In this document: positions 28,933-40,353 of the stretch, one piece after another | Layout of the letters: every line of letters starts with the position of its first letter | Numbering within the stretch: the first letter of the stretch is position 1 | NCBI GenBank assembly: GCA_905221605.1 | Contig: CAJNDS010000678.1 | Span: 1-64,000, forward strand | Length of the DNA: 64,000 nt | Direction of reading: 5' to 3' | Source: Symbiodinium natans | Taxonomy: Eukaryota; Sar; Dinophyceae; Suessiales; Symbiodiniaceae | Notes under the pieces: generated by a model | Database searches by the model: none | Told to the model about the DNA's origin: nothing | What the model saw: the letters and a program-made list of their open reading frames with translations, nothing else | Translations under genes and position numbers: made by a program

Positions 28933-29631
28933 ACCCTAACCCCGAAACCCTAAACCCTAAACCCTATACCCTACACCCTAAACCCGGTAGGTTGCCCAGG
29001 AACCCACAGACGGTTTTACAGTAACAAGCTGCTGACAAATTGCTTTGGGGCTCTTCGGTTATTGAGGATGGGCCTCCCTCGGTCTGGGGCTTAGGTTTTG
29101 GAGTGTAGGGTTTAGGTTTTAGGTTTTAGGTTTTAGGGTTTAGGGTTTAGGGTTTAGGGTTTAGGATTTGAGGTTCTTAGCACACTGCAATATACAAGTG
29201 CTCTTTAGACGCCGGGATTCCGGACCTTGCTGTTCAGGTCAAGAAGGGCCGGGCATAGGAATGTGTAGGATTTTTGGGGAACTTAGGGTTGAGGGTGCAG
29301 GGCTTACCTAGTTCATTGTTTCGGAGAGTATTAAGAACCTAAATGTCTGTTCCTTGTTGAGTTTACGTACCCTTCACTATGACAACGTTACGGCCACGGG
29401 TCCTGACAGCGACTTGGCATGCTGCTCAAGGGGCGTGGCTGTGGCTTTGCCAGCTCCACAAAACATCTTGAAAGCCTTTTCTCCAAAGAGCCCAATACCC
29501 CCGTAATTTCGGAATATACCTTAAGTCATATTAGGATCCCTCGCATGATTTAAGGTATATTCTTTTCTTGAGGGGTATGGGGCTCCCTGGGTCCAAAGGC
29601 AAGGCGCTGAAGACCCTAAATCCGAAAACAA

Positions 29632-29696
29632 CCAAAGCTCGTGAAGCCCAAATGAGCAGCGATGGCGAGCTTCATGTACGTGGGTAGGACTCCTAG
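29632..29696 (-). CDS. Exon candidate: YMKLAIAAHLGFTSFGCF
   Basis: Minus frame reads TYMKLAIAAHLGFTSFGCF, hydrophobic and possibly membrane-embedded. Boundaries not resolved. Confidence 0.45.
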
Positions 29697-29737
29697 GTAC
29701 ATAGGGTTTAGGGTTTAGGGTTTAGGGTTTGCTCTTG

Positions 29738-29886
29738 TCATGTTAAGGCCAGCACAGAATGGTGCCGGAACGGTAGAGGGAGTTGCAAGAGATCCGAATC
29801 ACGATGGTTTCGGGTTGATTTAGGGGATGTATGAGGAAGCGCGACTTAGCGTGCAGACTTTCGTCCGCACAGAAACGTCGACAACT
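29738..29886 (-). CDS. Exon candidates: IVIRISCNSLYRSGTILC and VVDVSVRTKV
   Basis: Two neighbouring minus-strand segments: RVVDVSVRTKVCTLSRASS (29822-29886) and TIVIRISCNSLYRSGTILC (29738-29812, then TAA). Either may be an exon of the same unrecognised gene. Confidence 0.4.
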
Positions 29887-30081
29887 CTCCCTGAACCCCC
29901 TAACCCCACACCCTAAACCCTAAATCCTAAACCCCAAACCCGACACCCTAAACCCCCAAACCCTAAACCCCACATCCCAAACCCTAAACCCTAAACCCCC
30001 AAACCCTAAACCCTCTAACCCTAAACCCTAAACCCCTCCAACTGGGAAGCCAGGAACTGACGGGTTTTTGGGTTGAAACTA

Positions 30082-30214
30082 CTCGGAGGTTCATGGTACT
30101 TCAAAACCTAACTTACTTACAACCCAAACATATCCATATTAGGGCACTGAAGGGGCTTATAAGTTGGTTCTAAGTAGAGTCATTATTGGGCTATAAGTAC
30201 CATGAACCTCCAAG
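30082..30214. mobile_element. Element C2
   Basis: Ends CTCGGAGGTTCATGGTACTT and AAGTACCATGAACCTCCAAG, flanked by TA. Confidence 0.82.
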
Positions 30215-30269
30215 TAGGGTTTAGGTATCAGGCTTGGTATGAACATGTCAAGCACCCTAAGCCTTGACT

Positions 30270-30412
30270 TGACCCAAGAGTAACCTAGGAAAGAAAAGGG
30301 TTTAGGGTTTAGGGTTTGGGGTTTAGGGTTTAGGGGTGCCCTTGTTGATTTGGAGGTGCTTGTAAGCAGCCACAACCCTAAACAAACAATAAGAGCCTGT
30401 TCTGGGTCCTAG
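30270..30412 (+). mobile_element. Element D with telomere insert
   Basis: The D left half (GACCCAAGAGTAACCTAGGA..AAAAGGG) is split from TGCCCTTG by 37 bp of TTTAGGG-type repeat. The D sequence is otherwise continuous, with GGG at both joins. Confidence 0.85.
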
Positions 30413-30527
30413 CTAACCCCTAACATCAAGAATTAGGGTTCAAGGTTTAGGGTTTGAGCTAGGGGCGCCACTCCTGGCGTTCTTGAGGTTGAGGAGTCGA
30501 GGGCGCCACCCCAAGGCCTAAACCTAG

Positions 30528-30604
30528 GAGTGAATCATCTCCAGAACAGCTCCAGGGAACCGTGCATCGTGTGCTTGCGGGTGCTTGCTAGGGAATCGGG
30601 GAAT
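30528..30604 (-). CDS. Exon candidate: EFPDSLASTRKHTMHGSLEL
   Basis: Minus frame reads EFPDSLASTRKHTMHGSLEL then FWR and TGA. The stop may be real, or the exon may end at a nearby donor. Confidence 0.4.
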
Positions 30605-30672
30605 TCACTTCCCTGCGTAGTTCCCTCGAAAAGCAAAATATCTCAACCCTACGACCCCTAAACCCTCAATGA

Positions 30673-30732
<60 letters not shown>

Positions 30733-30837
30733 ACCCTAAACCCTAAACCCTAAACCCTTGTTAAACCCTAAACCCTAAACCCTAAACCCTAAACCCTAAA
30801 CCCTAAACCCTAAACCCTAAACCCTAAACCCCAGAGC

Positions 30838-30935
30838 AGTGTAGGGTGTTGACGTTCTGGGGCCAGGGCTTCTGAAGCCGCGAGCTGCCATGCGTGGCTG
30901 CCATCGCCGTTCATGCTCATGCCGGTGGCCACCAT
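30838..30935 (-). CDS. Exon candidate with possible start: MVATGMSMNGDGSHAW
   Basis: Minus frame reads MVATGMSMNGDGSHAWQLAA then SEALAPERQHPTLL. It begins with an ATG and may be a first exon. Confidence 0.5.
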
Positions 30936-31755
30936 TCTACTAGGGTTTAGGGTTTAGGGTTTAGGGTTCAGGGTTCAGGTTCTCGGGTTTAATTTAGACA
31001 TGTGGAAACGCGTTTTTGCCGACCTTCTCATGGTTGAGCAGTTAAGCTGGTGTCGGAGGAAGCATGATGGCCTTTTACCCACTTCTTCTGCCCTGTGCTC
31101 CAGCTTGCCCACTTGACTCTGCAGGGGAGGTTCTCTAGGTACCTGCCCCCCCCCCCCCCTTGAACGTAGAACAAAAATCCTAGAACTGAGATCGAAATCC
31201 CTAAACCCTAAACCCTAAAACCAAAACCCCATGATTATTATGGGGTTTAGGGTTTCGGGTTGAAGGTTTAGGGTTCTCCTCCTAGATCCTGAAGCTGAGA
31301 TCGAGATCATGGGGTCTGGGGTTCTGGGTAGTTGAAGGTTTAGGGTTTAGGGTTTAGGGTTTAGGGTTTAGGGTTTAGGGTTTAGGGTTTAGGGTTTAGG
31401 GTTTAGGGTTTAGGGCCGCTGAATCCTAAAACTGAGATCGAAATTCGGGGTTCAAGATTGCAGGTTTAGAGTTCTCGTGCCCTAAGCTAACGAGAGCATA
31501 GTCGAGAGACTGAAGCTGGGACCAATGACCCCGACTGCCATACAGCCCACACCCCTAGCCTAAACTTTAAAACCCTCAAGCCTGAAATCTGAACTTAAAC
31601 GGCCCCCGTAGTTTAGATCCCCTACGCGCTGAACCGTTCTAAAGTTCGTCGAAGACTCTAAATAATGGAACAAGCAGCAACAGCTGCTAGAGTCGTCTGG
31701 GGAGGCTAAGTGGCCAAAGGCTCTGAAAGAAGCTGGCGGGCTTTAGGGTTTAGGT

Positions 31756-31857
31756 TTGGGGTGTTGCCCCTTCTGCTAACAGTCCTGAATAGGGCTGATA
31801 AGAGGAGGGTACTATAATCCCTATTAGAAACTGTTAGCATAGGGGGGGAACATCCCA
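31756..31857. mobile_element. Element B3
   Basis: Complete copy: TTGGGGTGTTGCCCC to GGGGGGAACATCCCA with the internal CTGTTAGCAT/ATGCTAACAG-like arms. Confidence 0.75.
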
Positions 31858-32223
31858 AGTTTAGACTTTAGGGCTCCCATGTCGAAGGGTTGGGGCTTAG
31901 AGTTTAGCGCTCGGTGACCGGTGTTTCTAGTGTTCAAAGGCGAAGGGCTTCGAAGTTCAAGGGTTTCTGAGCGTCTGGGTAGGTTGAAAGCAAGAGCGAG
32001 GCTTCCGATAACTATCTGAAAGGCTCTGATGTAACAAAAGACTCAGCAAAAACGAAAAGGAGTCGTCAAACCACTCTGAGCCCGAAATCAGGCTCCCTTT
32101 TTTGGGTATATAACCGATAGAAGGCGGCACCCTTTAAACAGGATCCCCCCCCCCCCCCCCCCCCCAAAGAACCATAATTGAAACCCTAAACCCCAAACCC
32201 TAAACCCGACACCCTTGTCTTAA

Positions 32224-32296
32224 AGCATTGTTCCCTCCTCACGCTCTGGTCGCGGTCTGAAGTCTGCCAGGCGGATCACCACGCTGCACCCGTAAA
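32224..32296 (-). CDS. Exon candidate: YGCSVVIRLADFRPRPEREE
   Basis: Minus frame reads YGCSVVIRLADFRPRPEREE then GTM. Strongly protein-like; no family recognised. Confidence 0.5.
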
Positions 32297-32593
32297 GGGA
32301 GGGGGGGGGGGTGGCGGTGTGTGTTAGGGCTTCGTGAACTCTGAACCTCCAAACCCTAAACCGGGCCCTGGTTACAAGATGTCATCTGATTAGGGTTATT
32401 AGGGTTTAGGGTTTAGGATTTGGGGTTTAGGGTCTAGGGTTTAGGGTTGAGGGTTGAGGGAGGGTTGAGGGTTGAGGGAGGGTTGAGGGTTGCATCGCTA
32501 GGGTGCAAAAAAGAATCAAATAAAGCTAGTAATTTAACCATATTGCCCCAATAACGAAGAACATCTTTACTATTTTGGGGTGCAAAGGCAACC

Positions 32594-32779
32594 CTAAACC
32601 TGACAGGGGTGACTTGCCAAATTCCACCACTGAGTACTAAAACTGAACTGCCCTGACTGACTGCGAATGCTTGTCGTTATCATCGCTGTCATGTTGTGTT
32701 CGTACATTGCTCTCAGGATTGATTCTGTCACTTTACAAACACTTGGGAAATTCCCAAAAACAGGGGTAGCCGTTAGCAT
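32594..32779 (-). CDS. 61-codon open frame with ATG and stop
   Basis: Complete small frame starting MLTATPVFGNFPSVCKVTES and ending WWNLASHPCQV. It sits in a stretch free of telomere-type arrays. It may be one exon of a larger gene, a small gene, or chance. Confidence 0.4.
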   Translation of the reverse strand: MLTATPVFGNFPSVCKVTESILRAMYEHNMTAMITTSIRSQSGQFSFSTQWWNLASHPCQV

Positions 32780-32993
32780 ACTTTAGGAACCCCCAGAAGG
32801 GCAACCCCCAACCCCCCCCCCCCCCCCCAACCCTAAACCCAAACCGTAAGGCCCAAAACCCTAAACCCTAAACCCTCTTCCCTCGACCCTAAACCCTAAA
32901 CCCTAAACCTTAAACCCTAGACCCTAGACCCTAGACCCTAAACCCTGAACCCTAAACCCTTCTGTCCTGCACGGCGCGCGCATGCGGAGATCC

Positions 32994-33053
32994 TACCTAG
33001 AGTTGGCCCTCTGACACAGCAGGCGGCGTCGCTTGATGTCAAGGATTAGGCAG
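32994..33053 (-). CDS. Exon candidate: LILDIKRRRLLCQRANS
   Basis: Minus frame reads LILDIKRRRLLCQRANS and ends at CTCTAG|GTAGGA, a good GT donor. Confidence 0.5.
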
Positions 33054-33524
33054 GGTTTAGGGTTTAGGGTTGAGGGTTCAGGGTTCAGGGTTTAGGGAAC
33101 CAAGACTAACCTCGGAATGACATTTGAAGGGGCTTAGCATGGAACCTAAACCCCCAAAATCGGGAAATCCGGGCCGACCCTGGGTCCTAGTTGATGTCGA
33201 GGCTGAAGAATGTTTAGGGTTTAGGGTTTAGGGTTTAGGGTTTAGGCTTTAGGGTTTAGGGTCCACGGCTGCTTCAGGGTTTGGGGTTTCTTGATGCTTA
33301 GGTGCTTGAGTGTTTAGGGGGTATTTGTGGTAGGGGGCGCCCCCCAACTAGGATTTATAGGGCTCTAGTTCATAGTAGGGCTTCGGATTTAAGGCTCATC
33401 TCTTCGGACCCGGTAGGTTTCCGGTAAGTGTCCAGGTACTTAAATTGGTCTGAGATGTAACCGTCTAACCAGTTTTGGGTAGTATGAGCTCCCTTTAAAA
33501 CCCAGGCTCACCCGAAACCCTAAA

Positions 33525-33730
33525 CCCTAAACCCTAGACCCTAGACCCTAACCCTAAACCCTAAGCCTAAACCCTAAACCCTAAACCCTAAACCCTAAAC
33601 CCTAAACCCTAGACCCTAGACCCTAGACCCTAGACCCTAGACCCTGGACCCTAGACCCTAGACCCTAGACCCTAGACCCTAGACCCTAGACCCCAGACCC
33701 TAACCCTAAACCCTAAGCCTAAACCCTCAA
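33525..33730 (-). repeat. CCCTAAA/CCCTAGA mixed array
   Basis: A block of perfect CCCTAAA followed by about 14 units of CCCTAGA, so variants are clustered rather than scattered. Confidence 0.92.
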
Positions 33731-34477
33731 CCCTGAAGTTGTTGGGGCTCCAGGGTTTACCCGGCCAGAGGGCTTCGGGAGTTCGGGATTAGTAGGTTTG
33801 AGGTTCTTGATTTGGGCTTCGGGTTTCGGGGTTCGTTACCTTAAACCCCAAACCCCAAACCCTAACCCTGAACCTAAAACCCAAAACCCAAAACCCTAAA
33901 CCCTGAACCCTAAACCCTAAACCCTGAACCCCAACCCTGAACCCTAAACCTTTAGTAGGGTTGAGGGTACGTCGCTGTTTTCTTGGTACAAGGGGCCACG
34001 CAGCCTCAGTGAACTCACTGCATCAGGACGTCTCAGTCCTTCACGGGGCTACCAGCCTGACCCTAAACCCTAAACCCTAAAACCCTAAAACCCTAAAACC
34101 CTAAAGCCCTAAAGCCCTAAAACCCTAAAACCCTAAAACCCTAAAACCCTAAAACCCTAAAACCCTAAACCCTAAAAGAACAGGGAAACCGGGGTTGACC
34201 TAAAATGTCCCGCGCATTGCGAGGGTCCCTTTAAACGTCTTCTACGCCCTCTACACAAAAAGGCCCTAAACCTCTTAGGGTTTAGGGTTCAGGGCTTAGG
34301 GTTTAGGGTTTAGGCTTCAAACGTCTTACCTACTCCCTTCAAGCAATCAAGCCCTAAACCTGGTTGGGTTTAGGGTTTAGGGTTTGGGGTTTAAGCTCCA
34401 GGGCTTAAAGCCCTCAACCCTCAACCCTCAACCCTCAAAACTAAACCCTAAAACCTAAACTCCCCAACAGACCTTGC

Positions 34478-34545
34478 TCTCGCCGCCATCGCTGGGCTTG
34501 CTGTCGTCCTCCTTAGGCTCCTTTTTCGGAGATTCGAACTGGGGG
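34478..34545 (-). CDS. Exon candidate: FESPKKEPKEDDSKPSDG
   Basis: Minus frame reads PQFESPKKEPKEDDSKPSDG then GESK, ending at GAGCAAG|GTCTGT. Lys/Glu/Asp-rich and probably disordered. Confidence 0.6.
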
Positions 34546-34939
34546 TTTAGGGTTTAGGGTTTAGGGTTTAGGGTTTAGGGTTTAGGGTTTAGGGTTTAGG
34601 GTTTAGGGTTTAGGGTTTAGGGTTTAGGGCTCAGGGCTTAGGCTTTAGGGTTTCGGGTTCAGGGTGCAGGGTTTGGGCTCGGTGTCAGGCTTCTGGAACC
34701 TGGAAGGTGGGTTATGGTCACGCAAACCCCTAAGCCCTGAACCCTCCTATAAACCCTGAACCCTAAACCCTAAACCCTAAACCCTAAACCCTAAACCCTA
34801 AACACCAAACTCCAAACTCCGAACTCTAGCTCTTGGATTGAAACATCTTCTTCCAGAAACCTTGAGGCTTGGGGCTTGTGAAGAGTTTAGGCGTAGGGGC
34901 TTCAGCTTCGGGTTTAGGTTTCAGGGTCGGGGTTTATAT

Positions 34940-35095
34940 TCTGCAGTGGTCAGCCGGTCTTGGGGTGTGCCAAACCGGAGCCAGCCCAAGCCGGAGCCCA
35001 GCCAAACCAAACTCCGACAGAGCGTCCAGAAGCAGCGACAGTGTTGAAGCCCGTCGCGACTTGTAGGCAAAAGAGGCCCCCATGAAACATTTGCG
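34940..35095 (-). CDS. Exon candidate: KSRRASTLSLLLDALSEFGL
   Basis: Minus frame reads CFMGASFAYKSRRASTLS then LLLDALSEFGLAGLRLGL. It follows the segment at 35150-35222 on the same strand and may belong to the same gene. Confidence 0.45.
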
Positions 35096-35149
35096 CGCCC
35101 GCGTCCAAACCCTAAACCCCAAACCCCCAACCCTAAACTCGAAACCCTA

Positions 35150-35226
35150 CCGCGAGCACGTGCCAAGAAGGGAACGCGCCGAAGAGCTGCAATTTGCTGA
35201 GCGATCGCCGCGTCGACTTTGCACAA
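35150..35226 (-). CDS. Exon candidate: KVDAAIAQQIAALRRVPFLA
   Basis: Minus frame reads LCKVDAAIAQQIAALRRVPF then LARAR, ending at CTCGCG|GTAGGG. Helical and alanine-rich. Confidence 0.55.
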
Positions 35227-35248
35227 TGTGATTCCGTAGACTATAGGG

Positions 35249-35387
35249 TTCTTAAGGGAGGGGGGTTCTCAAGTGGGGGTAGGTACCCAGGGAACCCTAG
35301 GGAAGCTTGGGGAGCCTTAGGGAGTAGTAGGGAGTACTAGGGAGCCTTAGGTTACCCCCCTTGAACCCCCCTCCCTTAAGAACCCAG
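35249..35387. mobile_element. Element J, palindromic
   Basis: GTTCTTAAGGGAGGGGGGTT and AACCCCCCTCCCTTAAGAAC are inverted ends around GGGAGCCTTAGGGAGTA repeats. A related copy with telomere-type repeat inside lies at about 62530-62700. Confidence 0.7.
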
Positions 35388-35551
35388 GAAGGCGCCGAAA
35401 GGACCTCCCAAAAGCCAGACGCCTAAACCCTGAACCGTAAGCCAGATCTGAACCCTGAGCTCGAAACAAACCTCGGCCTGAACCAGTCCTGAACCTCTAA
35501 ACCCTAAACCCTAAACCCTGAACCCTGAACCCTAAATCAGAGCAAACAACG

Positions 35552-35644
35552 TCACTCCTCGTCCTTCTGATCTTTGCTGCTTTCTTCATCTGGGCTGCTC
35601 TCGCCCTCATCCGGGGTCTCCGCCCCACCTTCCTCTGCTGGCGC
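35552..35644 (-). CDS. Terminal exon of an acidic protein
   Basis: Starts at TCGCAG|G and encodes APAEEGGAETPDEGESSPDE then ESSKDQKDEE and a TGA stop at 35554-35552. The composition matches the charged exons upstream on the same strand (37.7-40.4 kb), so this is probably the 3' end of that gene. Confidence 0.65.
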   Translation of the reverse strand, partial: APAEEGGAETPDEGESSPDEESSKDQKDEE

Positions 35645-35904
35645 CTGCGAGGAGGCAGGGTTTAGGGTTTGGGGTTTGGGGTTTAGGGTTTAGGGTTTAG
35701 GGTTTAGGGTTCAGGGTTCAGGGTTCAGGGTTCAGGGTTTAGTGATTAAGGTTCTGGGTTTAGGGTTCAGGGTTGTGTAGGGCGGTTTAGCCAGCTTGGG
35801 ACAGAGCTTCGACCTTATGAACCCCAAACCTGCTTGTCTTGGTAGGCTCTTCTTCTAGAGCCCCTCATGTGGGGGGGGGGGGGTTAGGGTTTAGGATTAA
35901 GGGT

Positions 35905-36060
35905 TTAGGGTTTAGGGTTAGGCTTTAGGCTTTCGGCTTTAGGCTTCAGGCTTTAGGCTTTAGGCTTTCGGCTTTCGGCTTTAGGCTCTAGGCTTTAGGC
36001 TTTAGGCTTTAGGCTCTAGGCTTTAGGCTTTAGGCTTTGGGCTTTAACCTTGGATTCTTG
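35905..36060 (+). repeat. TTTAGGC variant array
   Basis: About 18 units of TTTAGGC/TTTCGGC (TTTAGGG with G to C). Confidence 0.9.
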
Positions 36061-36609
36061 CAGGTAGCCCTAAGGCCTAAGGCCCTAAACCCTAAACTCT
36101 AAATCCTAAACAGCCCGCGACAAGGTTGTTGCGGCTCGACGGGGTTTAGGCAAAGCTAGCTTCCATTCATCATGCCCTAATCAACTGCCCAAACAAGCTC
36201 TACAAGTACATAACTTCTGAATCAGGGTTCATGTTGTTAGTATCCACAAAGGGACACCCAACATGTACACTCACCAATATTCATAAGGAACCCGAAATAC
36301 ACGCGCCAAGAACAGTATTCTGAACGCTGTTTCAAATTGGGGCCCTGCTAGACCCCTGTCTTCTCCAGCTCTTTAGGGTTTAGGGTTTAGGGTTTAGGGT
36401 TTAGGGGTTAGGGTTCAGGGTTTAGGGTTAGAAGGGAATCACCGTCCCTATAACCCGTAGGTTGATAAGGGGGAGGTTGGTGAGTGGATGTGCACAAAGA
36501 CCCCGGGAGGATCCAAAAAAGTAGATCCCTTTAAGGGTTCCTAACTAGGATTGCCCTGAAAACCCTGCGAAAAATATTGATCCCGACCTAGCTAAGAATG
36601 ACCCAATAT

Positions 36610-36765
36610 GGCGTACTACTTAGGGCTGCTCTGCTTCTTTGGATCCTCCCAGGCTTGGCAGGGGTGTGTGAAGGTCGCGTTTGGCACCCGTGGCATCCGC
36701 AGAGGGATCTGCGGAGGAGCGGGCGTGCCTATCTGCCAGCTGGGCGCAGCTCTTGCAGGTGGAGG
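36610..36765 (-). CDS. Exon candidate, strand ambiguous
   Basis: The minus frame reads CKSCAQLADRHARSSADPSA and onward. The plus frame from 36608 starts MAYYLGLLCFFGSSQAW, which resembles a signal peptide. Both are open and GC-rich at third positions, so the strand cannot be decided by eye. Confidence 0.35.
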
Positions 36766-36970
36766 TGGCAGGCAGGGGTTTAGGGTTTAGTGTTTCGGGT
36801 TGTAGGGGTGTGGGTGTGCGTGTGTGGGTGTGCGTGCTTTGGCCAGCAGAAACAAGCAGGTGTCCCTCGTGCGATTGGGCCCAGTTTCGCTCGTCCGTGT
36901 CGCTGTAGTGCTCTTTTGTTGCTTGTCATCTCGTTGTTGTTGGGGTTGACACTCTATGAAGGCGAAGCGG

Positions 36971-37147
36971 ATTGGAATGTTCCCCCTTATACTAATAGCC
37001 GTTAATAAGGATTATATTGGGGGGGGGGGGTACTCTAATCCCTATTGAGGACTGCTAGGAGAAGGGGGTTTAGGGTTTAGGGTTTAGGGTTCAGGGTTTA
37101 GGGTTTAGGGTTTAGGGTTTAGGGTTTAGGGTTTAGGGTAACATCCC
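36971..37147. mobile_element. Element B4 with telomere array in its right arm
   Basis: TTGGAATGTTCCCCCTTATA at the left. In the right arm, a TTTAGGG array (about 37066-37139) splits GGGGG from AACATCCCAA with no obvious loss of B sequence. Confidence 0.85.
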
Positions 37148-37159
37148 AAGAAGCAGATG

Positions 37160-37258
37160 TGGTCGAAACAGGTCGCGCAGGTTTGCGATAGCCCGACAGG
37201 TGGGGGAAGGCGAAGGCACGGCAGGTTTGCAGCTTGCGAAGCTGTCGCGAAGCCAAAA
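37160..37258 (-). CDS. Exon candidate: AIANLRDLFRPHLL
   Basis: Minus frame reads FWLRDSFASCKPAVPSPS then CRAIANLRDLFRPHLL. It is adjacent to element B4. Confidence 0.45.
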
Positions 37259-37750
37259 GAAATGGGTTTAGGGTTTAGGGTTTAGGGTTTAGGGTTTAGG
37301 GTTTAGGGTTTAGGAAGGTTGGGCGAAGGATTGCGATGGCAAGGGGCCGCTCGCGAACCTCGGCGCCCTTCTGTGTATGTTCTTGTACTCTCTTTCTGCT
37401 GAGTGCCCCAAGTGCTGGCCCTAAACCCTGACCCCTAAACCCTGAACCCTGAATCTTAAGCCCGAAATCCTACGCCCCAAATCCTAAACCCTGAGCCCTA
37501 AATCCGAAACCCGAAATCCTAAGTCCTAAACCCTTCACCCAAGACCCCGGGAGCTTCCGCCTTGCATGCGAAGGCTACTCCAGGCAGACTTTACGCCGCA
37601 ACAAGCCGGGTTGTTGTTTTGTTTTTAGGAAGGAGCCCATCTGCTGCCCAAAACTTGGGCGACATAGCCCTGCCTAAACCCTTAAAAGCCCGGAATGCTC
37701 TAGATCCTACATCCTTGACGCACGGGAGCTATACAATCCCCTAATTTCTC

Positions 37751-37842
37751 AAGCTTGTGCTGGGCCTCTTCGTCGCTCTTCGCCTCTCCCTCTCCCTCCC
37801 CCTCTTCGCCGTCACCATCCATCTTCTTCCTTCGCTTGGGGT
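37751..37842 (-). CDS. Acidic exon: KMDGDGEEGEGEGEAKSDEE
   Basis: Minus frame reads PKRRKK (a possible nuclear-localisation patch) then MDGDGEEGEGEGEAKSDEEA. Part of the charged gene on this strand. Confidence 0.65.
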
Positions 37843-38295
37843 TTAGGGTTTGGAGTTTAGGGTTGAGGGTTTAGGTTTATAGGGTCTGTAGGGTTTATAA
37901 GGTTTATAAGGTCTAGGGTTTATAGGATTTACAGGGTTTATAGGGTTTAGGGTTTGTAGGGTTTTTAGGGTTCGTAAGGTATAAGGTATATGGGGTCATA
38001 GGGTTGACAGGGTTCACTGGGTTTTCAGGGTTTACATAGCGCCTCTGTGCCTACGAGTGCGATGGGGGGGACGAAGAGAGAAAGAGAGGGTTTAGGGTTT
38101 AGGGTGTTTAGGGTTTAGGGCGCTTGGGGCTTAGGGTCCACGGTTTAGGGTTCAGGGAGCTTCGGGCTTAGGGAGTGTAGGGTTTAGGGTTTAGGGTTTA
38201 GGGTTTAGGGTTTAGGGTTTAGGGTTTAGGGTTTAGGGTTTAGGGTTTAGGGTTTAGGGTTTAAGGTTTCAGGGTTTCAGGGTTTCAGGTTTTGG

Positions 38296-38378
38296 ATGCT
38301 TTCGGAGGGGGACTTGAGATGAGCTGCTGTGCGGCCCGCAGAGCAGCGGCCATGTTGTCGTCCGAGAGCTCCTTGGTG
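38296..38378 (-). CDS. Exon candidate: ELSDDNMAAALRAAQQLISS
   Basis: Starts near CCAAG|GAG and reads ELSDDNMAAALRAAQQLISS. Helical; the likely donor is TCTCAA|GTCCCC. Confidence 0.65.
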
Positions 38379-38714
38379 CGGCTTTTGGGGTTTTGGGGCG
38401 TCTGGGGCCTTAGGGTTTAGGATTTGGGGTTTTGGGGTTTTGGGGCTGGAGGCTTAGGAGCTAGGAATACAGAGGATCCGTGATTTTTCTTAAAGGGGCT
38501 TCTGGGAACCGAAACCCAAAAACGGGTGTGGACCGCAACACCCTGACGGGGCGGGGGGGGGATAAGGGCCGTAGTCTCACAGCTTCAAGGGAGTCATACT
38601 CCGACCCCCTTAATAGACTCCCAAAATGGCCCTCACGTTCCCTTGGGTGCAACCTTAGGGGTCCGAGGCCGAGTCCCATGACAGATGGTAGCCAAAAACC
38701 TCAAAACCCTAAAC

Positions 38715-38824
38715 CTTGGCTGCACTTAGGAGGGCTATAAATTAGACTTTTAGCTGCCTTACTAGGAAACCCAATAAACCCAAACAGGCTAAGGATCTAC
38801 AGTTACAGCAAAGCACCCACAAAG
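38715..38824 (+). mobile_element. Element E5
   Basis: CTTGGCTGCACTTAGGAGGG to CACCCACAAAG; flanks AAAC/AACC are compatible with a 4-bp duplication. Confidence 0.82.
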
Positions 38825-38879
38825 AACCATCCCCACCTCTACCCCCCCCCCCCCCCCCCCCTCAAAAATATGGCCGATC

Positions 38880-39270
38880 TTCAGCTCCAGGCAAAGGAAG
38901 TAAGGGTTTCAGGATTGGGGATGTAGGATTCTGGTGGGCTTCGGGGTTCTAGGGGTTGAGGGGCTCTAGGGCTTCAGAATTTTCGGGTGGCGGGCTTTGG
39001 TGAGTTCGGGCTTGGGGGCTTAGGGGGTCTTAGGGCGTCTATGCTTTCAGGGCCATTAGGACCAAAACCGGAACCTTCACCCTAGGCCCAACACCCCACG
39101 TAGGATGAATGAAGGAGGTATTCAGAGCCAAGGCTATGCAGGCTGGTTCTCTCGGGCTGGCTGTTTTGCCCAAAACCCAAAACCCAAAACCCTAAACCCT
39201 AAACCCTACACCCAAAACCCAAAACCCGAAACCCGAAACCCCAAATCCTAGCGTTCTCTGGGGCTGTGTG
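38880..39270. other. Stretch without a supported gene
   Basis: G-rich degenerate sequence derived from TTTAGGG-type repeat plus short unique parts; likely intronic in the charged minus-strand gene. Confidence 0.55.
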
Positions 39271-39271
39271 C

Positions 39272-39328
39272 TTTTGGGGGAGCAACCTCTTTCGCCCTTC
39301 ATCACGCAGCCAAGGGTCTACAGTGGGT
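39272..39328 (-). CDS. Exon candidate: DPWLRDEGRKRLLPQK
   Basis: Minus frame reads TVDPWLRDEGRKRLLPQK. A second open frame follows a TAG|ACC acceptor, so the frame is uncertain. Confidence 0.45.
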
Positions 39329-39841
39329 TTGGGGGTTTGGGGGCTCGCTCAAAGGTCTAGAGTTTTGTAGGTTTGTCGTCTACGGCTTGGGGCTTATGGT
39401 CTAGGGCCTAGGGTCTAGAGCTTCGAGTTTATTCATGGGCTCCAAGCACCATGCACCCCGACACCCTAGGAAATCTAAACGGTTTGAAGGTTCAGGGTTT
39501 AGGGTTTAGGGTTTAGGGTTTAGGGTTTAGGGTTTAGGGTTTAGAGCTTAGAGTTTAGGCCTTGGGCCCAACAAAACTCTAGCAAACCCTCGCCCCCAGA
39601 CTGCCAGAAGCCCAAAAAAATGGACTCTGGAAACCCCGGTAAGCCCTATATATATATATATATACATATGCATATATAAAAAGACCCGATGTTCAAATCC
39701 CTCTAAAAACCCTGAACCCTAAGCCCGAAACCCGAAACCCGAAACCCTAAACCCTAAACCCTAAACCCTAAACCCTAAACCCTAAACCCTAAACTCACCA
39801 AACACCCCGAAGAAGCCTGGTATCCAAACCCTGGGGGGCGC

Positions 39842-39895
39842 CTCCTGCTCCTCCGACTCCTCGAACTCCTTCTTCAAACGCACCAGGCGCTTGAC
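39842..39895 (-). CDS. Coiled-coil exon: RLVRLKKEFEESEEQE
   Basis: Exactly 18 codons between GTGAG|GTC and CAGGAG|GCG (GC donor), encoding VKRLVRLKKEFEESEEQE. Phase 0 on both sides; it joins the exon at 40354-40387. Confidence 0.75.
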
Positions 39896-40353
39896 CTCAC
39901 GTGGGTTTAGGGTTTAGGGTTTAGGGTTTAGGGTTTAGGGTTTAGGGTTTAGGGTTGAGGGTTGAGGGTTTAGGGTTTAGGGTTTAGGGTTGAGGGTTTG
40001 GGTGGATGAGGACCCGGGGTCGAGATTTGAGGGTTTACGACTAAGCACTGAGGATTTTAGCCCAAGGCCCCGTGTGTGACAGCTTTAACTCGCAAGCCCT
40101 CAACCCTCCTCTGGGGTTTAGGGTTTAGGGTTTAGGGTTTACGGTTTAGTTATAAACCCAGGTCCTTTTTGGGGCACCTTCCACCCCGAGGCCCCATAAT
40201 GAAACCGATGAAGAGCACTTTCCGTTATTACAGGCAAAGGGCATACTAACCCTAAACCCGACGTACAGGCTGAGACCCAAAACCCAAAACCCTAAACCCT
40301 AAACCCCAAACCCTAAACCCCAAACCCGAACTTCCCAGCAGAGGCGCCTCAGC

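Noticed and set aside
28739-28939. Frame ending LAALKRVAKIKLLAAF as a peptide
   Set aside because: The peptide is a translation of element E, which recurs at eight sites; the frame is fortuitous.
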